NCBI GenBank assembly: GCA_037039925.1
Contig: JAXRKP010000795.1
Span: 127,001-191,000 of the forward strand
Length of the DNA: 64,000 bases
Direction: 5' to 3'
Source of the DNA: Doris montereyensis
Lineage: Eukaryota; Mollusca; Gastropoda; Nudibranchia; Dorididae
The position numbers and the translations under genes were made by a program. Below, one piece after another: positions 1 through 12,849 of this stretch (the stretch's first letter is position 1; each line of letters opens with the position of its first letter). Below the pieces are notes generated by a model, which worked only from the letters and a program-made list of their open reading frames with translations, did no database searches and was not told the origin of the DNA.

Positions 1-1611
1 TGATCAGTGGGCTGATCGAGGTGTTGGAAATCTGCATTTAAAGTCGGTAGAGGAAACTAAAACACAAATTGTAATCAGAGCTGATACAAATCTTGGTGAG
101 TGTTAACGCCTGTTCTGCGTACTTGCCGGCTAATCCGTTGTGACCTACTTTGTCACTGTACGACAGTACCAACAGGTAGTCGTTGGTCAAATTTTGCTTG
201 TATATGAGAGTGCCAGCTCGATCAGCGGAACGAAAATATAGAATTACTATTGTTGTAGTCAATAGGCTCCTACACATGAATTTCAATAAGTGTTAATAAC
301 TCACAAAAGAAACAAAATGCAGTAATTGGAGAGTACAAGTCTGCATTCTCTGAAGATCAAAAATAAATCGGCGGCTCTCCTCGTAAGACATAGCGTCATT
401 GAGTTAGCAAAGGTCTTGAAAAATAATATCGAAAGGAATAATTGTGTAATTACAAGATACACACATTATTTTCTACCTCTGAAACACGTTTAAATGAAAA
501 TAATGGCTCGAATAAAGACTTCACTTACAAATCACACCTTGATTGACATTTTCTGGGCAAAAATGAGTTTCAATGCGAGACATGGATTTCTACAATTCAA
601 AGTAGTTCGTTTATTTTGCAATTTCCCCTTCGATTTACAGGGCGTTACCAAGCAGTACTTGTTGAAATATCATTGGTCGGTTAACATAGATTGGTTACTA
701 GGGATTGAATAATGCTAACATCTGGAAACTTCATGTGTAAGCACTGGTGAGAGTTGACCACGTGACACGGCTGGACAGTCGTATAAATACTGCTCACGTA
801 CTGAACGTGTGTTGCATGATTGATATAGTATGTTGTGTCAATACCATCCCCGCATGACAAGAGTTAAGAGAAATTCGTCTCTCTGACAGGTTCTGAGCTC
901 TGTTCGCTACTGTTAACATTATTTCTATTCCAAGTGACATCATTATCATCCTCATGGTGTAGTCCATAACTCTCCAGCGTCATGTAGGTGTTGCAAGATG
1001 GATCATCACCCCAATATTTTTTGTGGAGATTTGCTTTGTCTTAGGAAATTCAATTATGTGTCACAAACTGTCACTGTGAATGAGGATACTCAAATTCATA
1101 TGTACAGGTATTGTGTCATGGATGAGTGAGCTAAGAAGAGAATTATATATATTATACATATAAAATACGCTGAGACAAACACCCACAGTAATAAACAACC
1201 CTAAACAGAGTGCTCATGAGAAAAGATTTTTAACACTGAAAAGGAAATGTCCATTTGATATTACTAGTATTAAAGTAGAATACCCATCTATGCTAGCCTA
1301 TAGGCGACTGAGCACAAACAAAGACAATTTCAAACTTTTTCGCTCCTAGTTTTTAAAAATTGCACAGGGTTGAGTAAAATGGTGAAATGGTTTTATAAAT
1401 TGACATGTCAATGAAAATATTTATGTAGATAAGATAATTTCAAGTGTTTTTGACCTATGCCCTCGTCCACCCTTCATGTATTTTGTGTTTATTTTAGTGG
1501 TTTGTAGAATTTATGGAGGTGGGGTTTAAAAGCCTACCATGATTAAAACGATCGACCTTGCTTCAATTATAGCATGATACTTAAATGTCTTCTTTTTACG
1601 CTCCTTTACAG
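1..1611 (+). other. NUP50: NUP50 upstream intron or flank, no coding exon recognised
   Basis: This stretch precedes the only NUP50 exon in the window and ends in a good 3' splice site (pyrimidine-rich tract, then CAG-type acceptor at 1610-1611). I see no other exon with recognisable nucleoporin sequence. Around 759-800 there is an E-box (CACGTG) followed by TATAAATA, which could be a cryptic or alternative promoter, but nothing downstream supports a transcript start. Short open frames here have no recognisable domain. Confidence 0.5.
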
Positions 1612-1823
1612 GAAATATTCTATTCAACATTATGCTGGCAGAGTCCCTGCCAACATCGCGTCAAGGAAAAAATAATGTTCTTGTAGTGTGCACACCCAAC
1701 CCGCCTCTCAAGGAAGGTGATAAAGACCCTAAGCCTGTGCCAATGCTGATCCGTGTCAAAACAGAAGCGGATGCTGATGAACTTTTGGCAAAGTTAGAGG
1801 AAAGGAAGAAATTGCTGTCATAA
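1612..1823 (+). CDS. NUP50: NUP50 terminal exon (end of Ran-binding domain)
   Basis: This is the last coding exon of nucleoporin NUP50 (Npap60), a nuclear-basket component that binds importin-alpha and Ran and helps recycle import receptors. The exon begins right after the acceptor AG at 1610-1611 in phase 1 and reads GNILFNIMLAESLP, then GKNNVLVVCTPNPPL, then PMLIRVKTEADADELLAKL, and stops at TAA 1821-1823. The order GKNNVLxVCxPNPP followed by MLIRVKTxxDADEL is the characteristic end of the NUP50 Ran-binding domain (RanBP1-like fold) and matches the vertebrate C-terminus almost residue for residue. The Met at 1632 is internal, not a start. The frame is clean, unlike several SERGEF and NFYA exons further on. 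Earlier NUP50 exons lie outside the window. Confidence 0.93.
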
Positions 1824-2660
1824 TATATGTTTGGGGGTTTTTTTTCTTCCTTTTTTTTTTTTTACTTATTTATTTTTTTTGTTTTTGTTTGTTCATTTGT
1901 TTGTCATCATTTCCATTATTGTCACATGATCCATGAATAGCATTTTTTGATATTGAGTTTGGAAAAAAATATGATCAAATCAATAAGATTGATTGTTATG
2001 CATGTATGTTGTAATGCTTGTATGTTGCGATAAACACACTAGCCCACAGAGTTTTCAAAAAGGCTGTTAAAGTCATATTCTTTTTTATGTAATGTATTAA
2101 AGTATGCATGAAAGAAATCGTCAAAAAGCGAGTACCAAAAAATTGTATTTTTGGATATCCATTTTTGTTGAATACAGATTTGTGTTTCTCTTCTCTTGAA
2201 TCCTTATTTTCCTGCTGTTATTTATTTGCCTGTATGTCGCAATATCATAGCTGCCAATCAGTACGTAAAAATGACATGAGTATGGTTTTTTTGTTTTGCT
2301 TAGTCTGTAGAGTTCTATTTACCTTGAGAAGTATGTATGGGAGGGTAAGCTAATAAAATAAAAAAGAAGAAACCCTAAATTAACGGCAGAGATTCAAGAG
2401 AGATTGAGGTGCAAGACCGAAGACGTCATTCTGAGTTTGCAAATAGGTCCGCCAGCGATCGGTGGAACTATTGTTTATGTAGTTTTAAAGTTAACTTATC
2501 AATGTTTTCTGGAATATTGCTGTCGTGCAAGTTAGAATTAGTCTGCGCGATCACAGATCTGTTTTTCGATTTGGAAAGGTTGACAGCTATGCTACGTTCA
2601 TGATGATATCAACTTTTTAATATTGATATTGTTATTGTTGAGTTATTTTTAATAAAAAGA
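1824..2660 (+). other. NUP50: Probable NUP50 3' UTR
   Basis: The sequence after the NUP50 stop is T-rich and non-coding. Candidate AATAAA polyadenylation signals occur at about 2352-2357 and about 2651-2656. Open frames of 64-81 codons here have no recognisable domain. The true cleavage site cannot be fixed from sequence alone. Confidence 0.5.
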
Positions 2661-3019
2661 AAGAAAAGAAACTGTTCTACTATTACTATCACTACCACAA
2701 CTGTTAGTACTCCTAGTCTTACTCATAACAAATTAATAGCCTCATATAGACCTTCAGATGCCTTTCTGGTCTCAATTAAAGCTACTGTTTATTCTCAGTT
2801 ATTTCCTCATCACTCACAGTTTGACTCTACTGTACCATTATCTATGTATCCTTTGGAAAGATTTATTGAAGATCATCGATATCGTACTGTCTAGTAGATT
2901 GATTTTCAGGAGGTTTGAGTCTTGTCTTTGTGTCGTCACTGTTCTTGAACATCACCTTTTTCAAGTTGACGCCAGTCCTACCTCTATATATTTGTCATTA
3001 TTATCAACTTTGAATTCAG

Positions 3020-3165
3020 ATTTGTTGCAACACCATTTTGTTTCTTCACCTCTTGTCTTTGTTTCTCTCCTTTCACATCTTTCACACTTTTCTTGCATCT
3101 TACTGTTTCTTCTTCATTCACCCTGAGATCACTGTGTCTGGTAGACAGAGTAAATTCCAATAAAG
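3020..3165 (+). repeat. Copy of unclassified interspersed repeat family R1
   Basis: A diverged copy of a family that recurs about ten times in this window, always on the + strand. Its hallmark is a CTTTC/TTTCAC-rich stretch, then TCTTGCTGTTTCCTCTTAATTC-like sequence, then CACCCTGAGATCACC, then a short GTGGACAGG-like segment ending near AATGAAACAAAC. I cannot assign it to a known class: no A or B box, no terminal inverted repeats and no coding content were seen. Confidence 0.5.
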
Positions 3166-3499
3166 CTCATAAGCTAATCTTGTCTTTTCTGTAATAATTG
3201 AAAAGACACTGGTTGCCTCTACTTAATCTTAGCCCCCCCCACCCCCAAGGAAAATGATATTCTTTGTCTACGTAGTCCCAATATGCAATTCCACAAATGC
3301 TCAGGTCTAAATCTTAGTATTTGGTTGACTTTTGAATCCAGTTACGTCACAGAGCACACGGAGGCTAGTGGAGATTGGTTTTCTTGGCATTATGAGATAT
3401 CTCATATATTAGGCTAAAGTATTGATGATGTATGTTTGTTACGTTTTTTTCAATGTACATACCAATTCGATGGGTTTTATTTCTGTCTGCACTTGCTTT

Positions 3500-3640
3500 A
3501 ACATTTTGCGGGTGGTTGATGTGGGCCTCTGGTAGATTCTACTTCTTTCCTTTTTACACTGTCACTTATCTATCTTTTATCTTGCTGTTTCCTTGTATTC
3601 ACCCTGGAATCACAGCATATGTTGGATGGGCTGAGGTGTC
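3500..3640 (+). repeat. Copy of repeat family R1
   Basis: Carries the fuller 5' part of the family: GGGTGGTTGATGTGGGC, then CTGGTAGATTCTACTTC, the TTTCC/CACTTATC tract, CTTGCTGTTTCC, CACCCTGGAATCAC and GTTGGATGGGCTGAG. It aligns in order with the copies at 9.6-11.3 kb. Confidence 0.6.
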
Positions 3641-3904
3641 TAGATTATAGTGCATTTAATTTACATTAGTATGATTAGTCATCACTGCCATTATATAATA
3701 CAAACATTAACATAAATAAAACATTCATTTAAAAGAATTTTGCTGCTGAAGTCGGAGAGGAAAACTTCTGTCAATAACCCGAGTACTCCAGCAGTGGGGT
3801 TCACAAGATGTCTTCAAAGACCTCATAACCCTAACAACACTACGAACAGTTGCATAATTATTGAAGAAAAATTTCAAGAGATTTGTCTCTAGGAAATTGA
3901 AAAT

Positions 3905-4075
3905 TCTTGATGGAAGCTTATTTGGGGATGAGATGGCATTGCATGATGACTTACAGGTTCTAGGTTTGAGCCCCACTTCAGGCATTTCGTTGTTTTTCCT
4001 GGGGCAAAAATTGATCCTATTTACTCACTCGGACAACATGGGTGACTACTGTTGCACTGAGTATAAGTAATAGCC
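3905..4075 (+). repeat. Degenerate tRNA-derived SINE-like sequence
   Basis: A B-box-like string (GGTTTGAGCCCCAC) is followed by the CTGGGGCAAAAATTGAT and TTTACTCACTCGG segments that resemble the body of tRNA-derived SINEs elsewhere in this window. The A box is not clear, so this is a weak call. Confidence 0.4.
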
Positions 4076-5964
4076 TGATGATAGGCTATTTTCATACTGT
4101 CTTAATAGTCATTGAGTATAGCTTTCCATGTGTACTGCGGTGGTCTTCGATTAGAGGCAAGTCCTTGGGAGATGAAGCAAATGCGACCTCTTGCTGCTCT
4201 TAGCCGGACAGTCTCTTAGTCTTAGGCAAATATTTAGGGCAGTAGCCTGGATTATAATTTTTTGTAAAGTTTATCTGTCTGACCTTTGGGTCTAGTGCTC
4301 ACAGACTCAAAACAAGAGGGAGGAGAATGCATATAAGATTAGGAAGAATGAAGCAGTGCTCATTTTTAGAACATTTTATTCATCTTCTCTGTTCCTATTG
4401 ATCACAACACTAGGTTAGGTAGCTGTTGCATCAAATACCGTCTAAAAACTAATTCAGTTTTATCCAGACCATCGTCAGTCCTTTATCAATGAAAACATGC
4501 TTCCAGTTCGCATTGGCTGCGGTGGTGCCTGTGATCTAGCCAATACGTTCCAATGACGGTGGCTGCTTTGCAATTGTTGCATTCCGGTGCAGACTGCAGA
4601 CGTAGTTAATGATAATGGTTTTTGTTCATCTGATGGGTGTATGGCCTCAATATCTGGCACTGGCTAGGAGCTGCGAGAAAAGCGCCTTACTTAGAAGTAA
4701 ACAGCCTCTTAGGCAGAGACCAGTGTACCAACTAACAAGCAACCATCATATTGATTTTTATGTGCTCCCCCTGCATGGAATGCTCTTGGGACTTGTGTTT
4801 GAACTGATCTGATAGTATGTCTTCAACCATATTAATCGTTTGTTGATGAAAACAGCATCGACTTTGTTCTTTATGAGGTTGGGCATAGCCTCTGATTGTT
4901 AGTTGATGTGCCATGAATTGTTGATAGATAGAATAGATGATATGTATGTAAGGATGTGAGGTGTTTTTGTATCTTGTTTGACTATTTGTTGGGTTTTTTT
5001 TTACCTAGCTGCATTCTACTTCTACTTTTGAGCCCTTGTATGTTAGAAAATTATGGGATAAATTTAATGTTTGTTCAAACCGGACCTTGTTACATTATCA
5101 ACAAAGACCATGATATCACAGAAATTCTTCCCTCTCCACTCTGATCAATTTTTTGTTGTTGTTTTTTGTTTCATCATAGGAACTCGCATAGGAATAATGA
5201 TCAATCCTTACGTCGTCTTCCTTTTTTCTGTTCTCCTTTTTTCTTAGAACGAAAGAGTTCTCTGCGTATCAAATTATCTAATCCCATTTTATTTTTAAGG
5301 CCATGGTTTGGGAAACGCATTGTTATTTCTATTTTTTAAGAAAATGATACTCCCATTTTCTAAAGGCAAGGTCTCCGTGGGCTCCATGTAGTTGTACTTG
5401 TAGTGTTAAAATGGTGATCGCTCTGAGTTAATGTTGGAAACGCTACCATCAAGTATGATCAAGTAGATCTACATGTCACTGGCAGAAAATTTGTAAACAG
5501 AAATAAAAAAAAATTGATTTCTGAAAGTGTGAAAGTGAAAAGACACCTTTCCAAGTTGACATTTTTTTCAATTTTATTTTATTTTATTTTTTGGCTGTGT
5601 TCCTATATAATTATGAGCTCATGTGAGCAGTTTTGTAAAATAATAATATGCATAAATTTCCGAGATGTTCCATCACCTTTACTATTACAATTGTTATTTC
5701 GCAGCAAGTATGTGTGTATCGTTCTAACATGATAGATTGATGTGTTGTCAACACTTGTACGTTCTCTACCGCATGACAGTCTTACATCCCTCTTCAGCTC
5801 TTGTGACTAGAGATGTTGAATGTCAGTACATTTATTTTCTCTTTATTTCTTTTTTTCTTTTTTCTGCTCCTTTTTTTTTTTATTGTGATGTTCAAAATCA
5901 ATTCAAGCTGTTGTTTCTTGAACCCTTTTCCGCTTCGGCCTGAAAAGAAAATGCGAACCTCCAC

Positions 5965-6114
5965 CTCTTTCTCTACTCTCTCTTTCTCTCTCTGTCTGTC
6001 TGTCTGTCTCTCTCTCTCTGTCTGTCTGTCTGTCTGTCTCTGTCTGTCTGTCTGTCTCTCTCTGTCTGTCTGTCTCTCTCTTTCTCTCTCTCTGTCTTTG
6101 TCTCTTTGTCTCTT

Positions 6115-6168
<54 letters not shown>
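5965..6168. repeat. (TCTC/TCTG)n microsatellite
   Basis: Compound tract with blocks of TCTG alternating with TCTC, ending in about 45 bp of pure TC. The serine/leucine-rich and arginine/glutamate-rich open frames on either strand are products of the repeat. It is followed by a short AGATCTAGAT-rich segment (6180-6270). Confidence 0.95.
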
Positions 6169-6170
<2 letters not shown>

Positions 6171-6269
6171 ACAGACACAGATAGATCTAGATTATTGATA
6201 TCATCTAGATCTAGGTCTGTTTTATTCTCAATCTACATATATATTTTTTCTAGATCCATAGATCGATTC

Positions 6270-7437
6270 TAGTGAGTGAGGGGGGGGGATAGTTAGCAAA
6301 CTGAATGAGTGAGGGAGAGGAGGAGATAGACAGACAGAGAAAGAAGGGGGTGGGGGTGGTGGTTGCCTTTTCTTTTCAGTAGTTTCAGGTCGAAGCAGTT
6401 GACTGCCAATTTCATCTTTATGGAGCCCTCGAACTGTGAGAAAGGGAAACTACTTTATAGAGTCCATATCGATATATCAATCATGATATTTCCTTTGAGT
6501 TTGATTAATATTTGTTCCTCAATCTTAACCCAGGGTGTGGAACAAACTAGGCTCAACAAATAATCAATCCTGTAATGCCTATGAATCATCAATTTGCTCC
6601 TCTATACTCTCTATCCGTTGATGAAATAAGTGGCGTTTTTGAACAAACATTTCTACCAAGTTATGGTATAATTTTGTTTTAAAATATAAGATTGTACATG
6701 CACATTTATAAGAACAAACTAATAATCAATGCACAGGATTTTTTCTCTCCTCTTTAACCATCTTTGACCTCTACTTATGGTATCGATACAGGATAATTCT
6801 GTATTGGCTAAAGAAGAAAAAGGGGTAGGTTCTACCTGTGTCGTGGCACAGGGTTGTTTCATTTTCATGCTCTCTGATTCTGATTGGATTGACTGAAGCT
6901 TTCAGTGTGATTATGATTACTTTGAATGTTTGACCTGCACTATGCTACTGTCACAGTTTTCATTTTATTGCATTTGGTCCTTTCATTTTTCAAAAGATTT
7001 GTGCTTGTTCACTGTTGGTTTATTACTATGCTATCAGAGTTATGTGTTTGATTCTTTTCATTGTTATTTCACAAAAATGGCTACTACAAGTATCAACATG
7101 AAACTGCTGGCAATTGGCATGATGTTTTTAAAGTATGTGAGAGGAATTTAGAAACAAAATGGTTATGGTACATCAGAATCAGGGTTTTTCCATTGAAAAA
7201 TCACATAAATGCTATAGGCTTATAGGCTACTGTTGAATTATGTAGAGTACAAACACTATACCGCAGTCACCATACGCCCATGGTCGCTATGTGTATGTTT
7301 TTATTGATTAAGCTATATCCAATAACTCTATAATAAAGAGTTACGGGATTAATTTATGATTGACAATTACATCCCTTTTATTTCAATATCGTTTTCCTAC
7401 TAGACATTCAAATGTCACAGTTTGGAGATTTTTAGTC
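6270..7437. other. Intergenic, nothing recognised
   Basis: No conserved exon, transposon protein or RNA motif was seen. A GGGGGTGGGGGTGG patch lies at about 6346-6362. Short open frames look like chance. Confidence 0.45.
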
Positions 7438-8430
7438 TATATAATTGGGTGGGCGTGTGTTTACAGGGAATACCCGGTAAAATCATTTTTAATCCTACTA
7501 AAACCCCCGAGATCACCTCGGTGTGAATGTGGGTAAAATCAAATCAAATCAAAATTCTTTTGGCATTCAGAAACATGTTTATTGAGTTTGACTTCCAAGC
7601 AAATAATTGATACAAAACAACTAAATATAAGCAACAAATATGACAAATGGACGTGCCCGCAAACACAAAAGGCTGCGGTTAGAAAACAAAGGCCGAAGGG
7701 GCATGCATTCAGTGGCCGAGGTAAGAAGCAGTGGTCGTGCCTACCTGCACTACTGTAAATTGGTGTAAAGTATTATCAGCCTCTATGACACAGCAATGTG
7801 TTGTGATGGCACTGTTTTCTGCACGCATTCGCTAGACCAAATGGGTATCGCCTTGGCCAGTCAGTAAAGTTCTAGTTGTAGCATCGATACCGTTAATTCT
7901 ATGAGGTATTTTGGAGGCAGCGCTCAGTATTCGTAATCTAATTAGGTGGGCATGGCTGTTTACAGGAAGCCCAGGCAAAAAAAAAAAAAATCCTACCAAA
8001 ACCCCCAAGATCACCTTAGTTGTGAATGTGGAAAAAATTGATCCAATCAAAATCTTTTGGCATTTGGAAATATTTTTTTATTTAATTTGACTTCCAAGCA
8101 AACAATTGATACAAAACAACTAAATATAAGCAACCAATGACAATTGCATATTTTAAAGTAGAACGACTGGCAAATGGCTGCGTCTGCAAACACAACAGGC
8201 TGCCGTCAGAAAATAAAGGCCCTTAGGGGCTCGCATTCAGTGGCTGAGGTCAGAAGTTGTGGCTACGATCGACCTGCAATACTACTGAAAAGTATTATCT
8301 GCCTCATTGTGATACGTCAATGTGTTGTGGTTGCGCTGTTTCCTGCACGCATTCGCTTAAAGCAAATGGGTATCGCCTTGGCCAATCAGTAAAGTTGTAG
8401 CAACAATACTGTCAATGCTATGACTGCGGT
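7438..8430 (+). repeat. 490-bp direct duplication (two diverged copies)
   Basis: Copy 1 runs about 7438-7935 and copy 2 about 7936-8430. They align colinearly through landmarks in the same order: GTGGGC and TTTACAGG, CCTACTAAAACCCCC, GATCACCT, TTTTGGCATT, TTGACTTCCAAGCAAA, TTGATACAAAACAACTAAAT, GCATTCAGTGGC, GCACGCATTCGCT and AAATGGGTATCGCCTTGG. The copies differ by many substitutions, an A-run and small indels, so this is an old tandem duplication or two members of a repeat family. No coding content was recognised. Confidence 0.85.
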
Positions 8431-9620
8431 ATTTTATGGTTAGTTCCTGCGCCTAGTGTACGTACTCTATATGGAATGAAAACAAGTTTCACAATATTCG
8501 CATACAAAGTTTTCATGACCAAAAAATCCAGCACCAACAAAAGTGATATTTTAAATAATTACTTATTCATATCTATTCACTATTCTGTTTTCTTTGGTAT
8601 TGCTTTCTTGATTTGCGTGACAAATGTGAAGAAAGCAATTCTTTTAGGGGGACTTAAAACAGACCTACACTAAACAGAACAATGAAGTAGGATCTAATTC
8701 AGAAACAACTTATTTTGTTACAGATCCATGGTCTTAAGATTTTCCTCCAAGCACGTTTTAGAATCTCCTAAAGAATTTACTTTTTTGTTAATTTCAGTTT
8801 CATTATTTGTAAATTTATTTATTTTTGGTCTTTTTTTTGTGTAAGTGAGAGTTCATGAGTTTCAAATATTTTAAATTTTAACGGTATACAATTAATTATT
8901 GGTTGTTATAAAAACGCATTTATCATAATCATTGCCCTGTTCGATTTACAATGTGTTTGCCATGATACTAAAAAACACACAGACACAGTACACAGTTATC
9001 GACCATGAATCTGGCATTCAGGATTTTTCGATCATCACCATTTCATTTTCATTGAGGCATTTTTGTACGTGTGTTTCTCCTAACTCATACAGTGAGATGC
9101 TGTTCTGAGCGCAGCGAGAAATTATGGCAAAAGATTGTAATTGTATATGAGAATGTAGTCTATGTATGAGGTGCTTGTGCAGTTAAAAGGTGATGAAGTA
9201 AAAATGTAATTTTTGTTTTATTTTACACATGTAATCATGTAATGTATCTTCTTTCCTGGATAGTTCACTTAGAAGCTATGGTTTATGTTCATGTAGTTAT
9301 ACATTTATGAGTATGTGTGTAAAATTAAAATGATAAAATTTGTTCATTTGCATCAGGATAAATTGATTTATGTAAGAAATGTTAAGATTCAATTCATCAA
9401 GCGGTTTTGTTATTAACCATTTACTTAAGAAAAATTGAAAGTAAATGGAATATCTCAAAAATAAAGCCAGCACTTCTTCACAATGTTGGATTTTTAAAAA
9501 CTGACTTGCTGTTAAAAAGAGTTTGAATTGATTTTTTTGTTTTTGGTCTTCTTATTCTTGTTAATTCATTGTTATGTACTTCTTCAGGCTCTCTTTGTTT
9601 GGTGTTGATCACTTTCTTCA
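8431..9620. other. Intergenic AT-rich DNA, nothing recognised
   Basis: Strongly AT-rich stretch without a credible exon, transposon or RNA signature. Confidence 0.45.
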
Positions 9621-9624
9621 TCTT

Positions 9625-10370
9625 TTACTTTTCAGTGGGCGGTTGGTGGGGGCTGCTGGTAGGTAGGTCGTATTTCTTGCCTTTCACTATTGCACTTATC
9701 TTTCACTTTTATCTTGCTGTTTCCTCTTAATTCATCCTGAAATCACCGCAAAATGTGGACAGGCTAAATTCCATTTTAACAATTTACTTTTCATCCTTCC
9801 TCAATACTCCATCTTGATATTTTGAGTTGGTGCTATGGGTACATGCATATTAGTATTATGGTGTATGTCCTGCTTCTTTCTTTTTCACGCTTTTACGTCT
9901 TTCTTTCATCTTTCTCATCCCTCTTAATTCACCCAGAGATCGTTGCATAATGTAGTAGCTGGGACCAATTGCAATGAAACTGATTCAGACCAAACCTTGT
10001 TGTTTGTGAGCGGTTGGTAGGTTGTAGTGGTAGGTCCCAGGCCGATTTTTTTACTTTCACTCTTTCAATTATCTTTCAGTTTGCTTTTCTTTGTTTTCTT
10101 TCTTTATCAGTTCCCATTCTACCTTCCGGTCTTTGGGTTTTCATCTTGCTATTTTCTCTTAATTCAGTAATTCACCCTAAAATCATCACTTACGGTGGAC
10201 AGAATCAATTTCAATGAAACAAACGTCTGTTTTACCCAGCTGTTTTCTCTTAATTCATACTGAGATCACCACAATGGTGGACGAGGTAACATTCAGTTAA
10301 ACAAACAAACCTCTCAATTCACCCTGAGACCACCAAACATGATGGGTGGAGAAAACATACATGTAACAAA
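9625..10370 (+). repeat. Cluster of four R1 repeat copies
   Basis: Four successive copies, all on the + strand, at about 9625-9780, 9865-9970, 10008-10220 and 10225-10370, each ending in a variant of CACCCTGAGATCACC followed by a GTGGAC segment. The third copy also contains, at about 10090-10150, a TTTCTTTATCAGTTCCCATT/CTACCTTCCGG block that is the reverse complement of the 3' tail of the LINE ending near 30480. Confidence 0.75.
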
Positions 10371-10456
10371 CAAAATCTTGTGTTTCCAGTTGAACTTCCC
10401 TGTGGGCCTATATAAATTTATCAAATTATTATTGAATTATGCATGTACACATAATG

Positions 10457-10640
<184 letters not shown>

Positions 10641-10689
10641 CGTTATTTCTCAAAATGTAAAGAACGATCTCTGTTTTTCATTCGGATAT

Positions 10690-11120
10690 TGGAACCAGCA
10701 GGTGATTATTACATTACATGTAATTAATTGCTGGTAGTAGTAGGTGATTATTACATTACATGTAGTGAGTACTGGTAGTAGTAGGTGATTATTACATTAC
10801 ATGTAGTGAGTACTGGTAGTAGTAGTAGGTGATTATTACATTATATGGTAGTACATTTAGTATTAGGTGATTATTACATTACATGTAGTGAGTACTGGTA
10901 GTAGTAGGTGATTATTACATTACATGTAGTGAGTATCGGTAGTAGTAAGTGATTATTACTCAAAACCGGTAGTAGTAAGGAAAATTACATGATGAGTACT
11001 GGTAGTAGTTGATTATTACATTACGGACTGGTAGTAGTAGGTTGCAGTGAGTACTGGTAGTAGTAGGTGATTATTACATTTACATGTAGTGAGTACCAGT
11101 AGTAGTAGGTGATCACCAAC
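10690..11120 (+). repeat. 41-bp minisatellite
   Basis: About ten units of a 41-bp repeat built from GGTAGTAGTAGGTG, ATTATTACATTACATG and TAGTGAGTACT. Early units are near identical at exact 41-bp spacing, while units after 10930 are shortened or scrambled. It sits directly downstream of the AT tract. Confidence 0.93.
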
Positions 11121-11139
11121 TTTCTATTTCTATCATGGG

Positions 11140-11285
11140 CTGGGCAGTTGGTGGAAGGTGATGGTAGGTGCTCTACTTCTGTCCTTTCACTCTTTCACTT
11201 ATCTTTTATCTTGCTGCTGTTTCCTCTTAATTCACCCATAGATCACCGTATATGGTGCATGGGTTAAATGTCAATGAAACAAACA
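11140..11285 (+). repeat. Copy of repeat family R1
   Basis: Shows GGGCAGTTGGTGGAAGGTG, TCTACTTCTGTCC, CACTTATCTTTTATCTTGCT, CTTAATTCACCCATAGATC and GGTGCATGGGTTAAATG in the family order, ending in AATGAAACAAACAAAC. Confidence 0.75.
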
Positions 11286-11289
11286 AACC

Positions 11290-12359
11290 AACTTTTATAT
11301 AAGGTCAAGACTTAGTGTTCAGAACAAACTGTGTCACTGTCAGTGTCACGTCAATGAACGTTATTGATATTTTCCTTTCTATTTCTACAACTACTGGAGA
11401 AAATGTTACAAACATTTATATTTTTAGACTTAACGTTTTAATATGTCTAAATCTCAAGAGAAATGTTCATAGTATTGGCGCCCAGATTTTAATACCGTAC
11501 TTTTAATCTGCAATCTATAATTTATAAGTAATAACAATTCTATTACTATTTTATTATTTTAAATCGAAACAATGAAATAAGGCCCTACAAATGTATGAGA
11601 ATTGTCACACAACAAAAGTGATCTGTTGGTGGTATATCTTGACATGGAAGAAAGTTAAAAAAAAAGAAATAACAAAATACATTTACAGTACAGCCCGTAC
11701 ATTTCCCAAACACGTGTTCAACGAAAATACTGAATTCCCGAACTCATGACAAAATTCCAACCAAAATCCTTCTTTGTATATCTACAAAACGATATTCCCG
11801 AACCACTTATTCCATTAAGGGGATACGGGCTGTACTACTAGTATTAATATATTATAATAATATTAGTATTGTAGTTCTATTGTTTTACAAATTGACACTA
11901 CTGACACATGCATCACTGAAACTATAGGTTCCTTACTTTACATTCCCCTCCCCACAGATTGGCTCAACTTCAACCATATTGGAGAAAACATAAATTAAAT
12001 GTCTTATTCTTATGAACTAATTATTACTTGGAGACAATGTTTTCAACGTTTCTGATTATGTAACATCTTATTCCAGAAGATAAAATGCAAATTGTATCGT
12101 CTTATCGAAATATTGAAATGAGATGATTGTGACACTGACGACTGACACTGACAGTAGTGACATAGATTTACTTTGGCCACGTGCTTACCTGTCTCATAGT
12201 GACTCATAGTTCACCACAGCATGAAGGAAGCTGCATTAATATTGAATGTGTGTATGTTTATATAACATTATAATGAAGGGCTAGGGCGTTGGAAGGAGTA
12301 TGTCAAAGTGACTTTGTGTACATGTTAAATGTATGAATTAAGTATTCATGTCGTTTCTC
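11290..12359. other. Intergenic AT-rich DNA, nothing recognised
   Basis: No exon, transposon protein or structured RNA was recognised. Confidence 0.45.
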
Positions 12360-12755
12360 GTTGAGGCGTTGTTCTTGTAGTAGCGAAGTACTGAGTCTAA
12401 TAGTATTAGACTCAGTAGTAGTATTGTTAGTTAGTAATCACGACGGTATTAGTTCAAAACCCATGGCTGGCCCACGTGTTTTTTCACAATGTTGTATTTT
12501 CAGTGAGGAAAGGCACTTCACTTTGCTTTCCTCACTTGACGCAGGTGTGAATGAGTAACCGGTTATAGGTAGAGACATCTTGCCATCATGTAAGTACGAA
12601 AATCCTCACAGGCTAGTGTGTACTGTATGCTCCACTGGGAGTTGAGAAGGACTTTGAATGAAATTATCTGCTGGGGGATGAATGAAGTACAGTCGGTGAG
12701 CCTGCACTTGTGCGGGAATACAGACTATAAATGAATCTTTATCTTTAAGTATGAT
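12360..12755 (+). repeat. tRNA-derived SINE, diverged
   Basis: A degenerate B-box-like region (AGTTCAAAACCC) is followed by GGAAAGGCACTTCACTTTGC, CCTCACTTGACGCAGGTG, AATGAGTAACCGGTTATAGG and a body ending in an A/T-rich tail with AATGAATCTTTATCTTT. This order is typical of many invertebrate tRNA-SINE bodies and parallels the SINE at 47.5 kb. A perfect 29-bp palindrome lies near its 5' end (12389-12417). Confidence 0.55.
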
Positions 12756-12849
12756 GAGGTATTAAAAAGCAGACATGACAAAATTAGAATAGGTAAGTCT
12801 GAAAGAACAGAGAATCAGGGGAAAAAGTGTAACCATTTTAAAAAACGGT

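Larger units (their letters stand above)
3166..5960. other. Intergenic, no gene seen apart from listed repeats
   Basis: T-rich sequence between NUP50 and the TCTC/TCTG tract. Aside from the R1 copy and the SINE-like piece listed separately I see no exon, RNA gene or recognisable transposon. The open frames of 60-86 codons have no domain signature. Confidence 0.5.

Noticed and set aside
759..860. E-box plus TATAAATA as a promoter
   Set aside because: No transcript unit could be linked to it; it is probably within a NUP50 intron. Kept only as a note.
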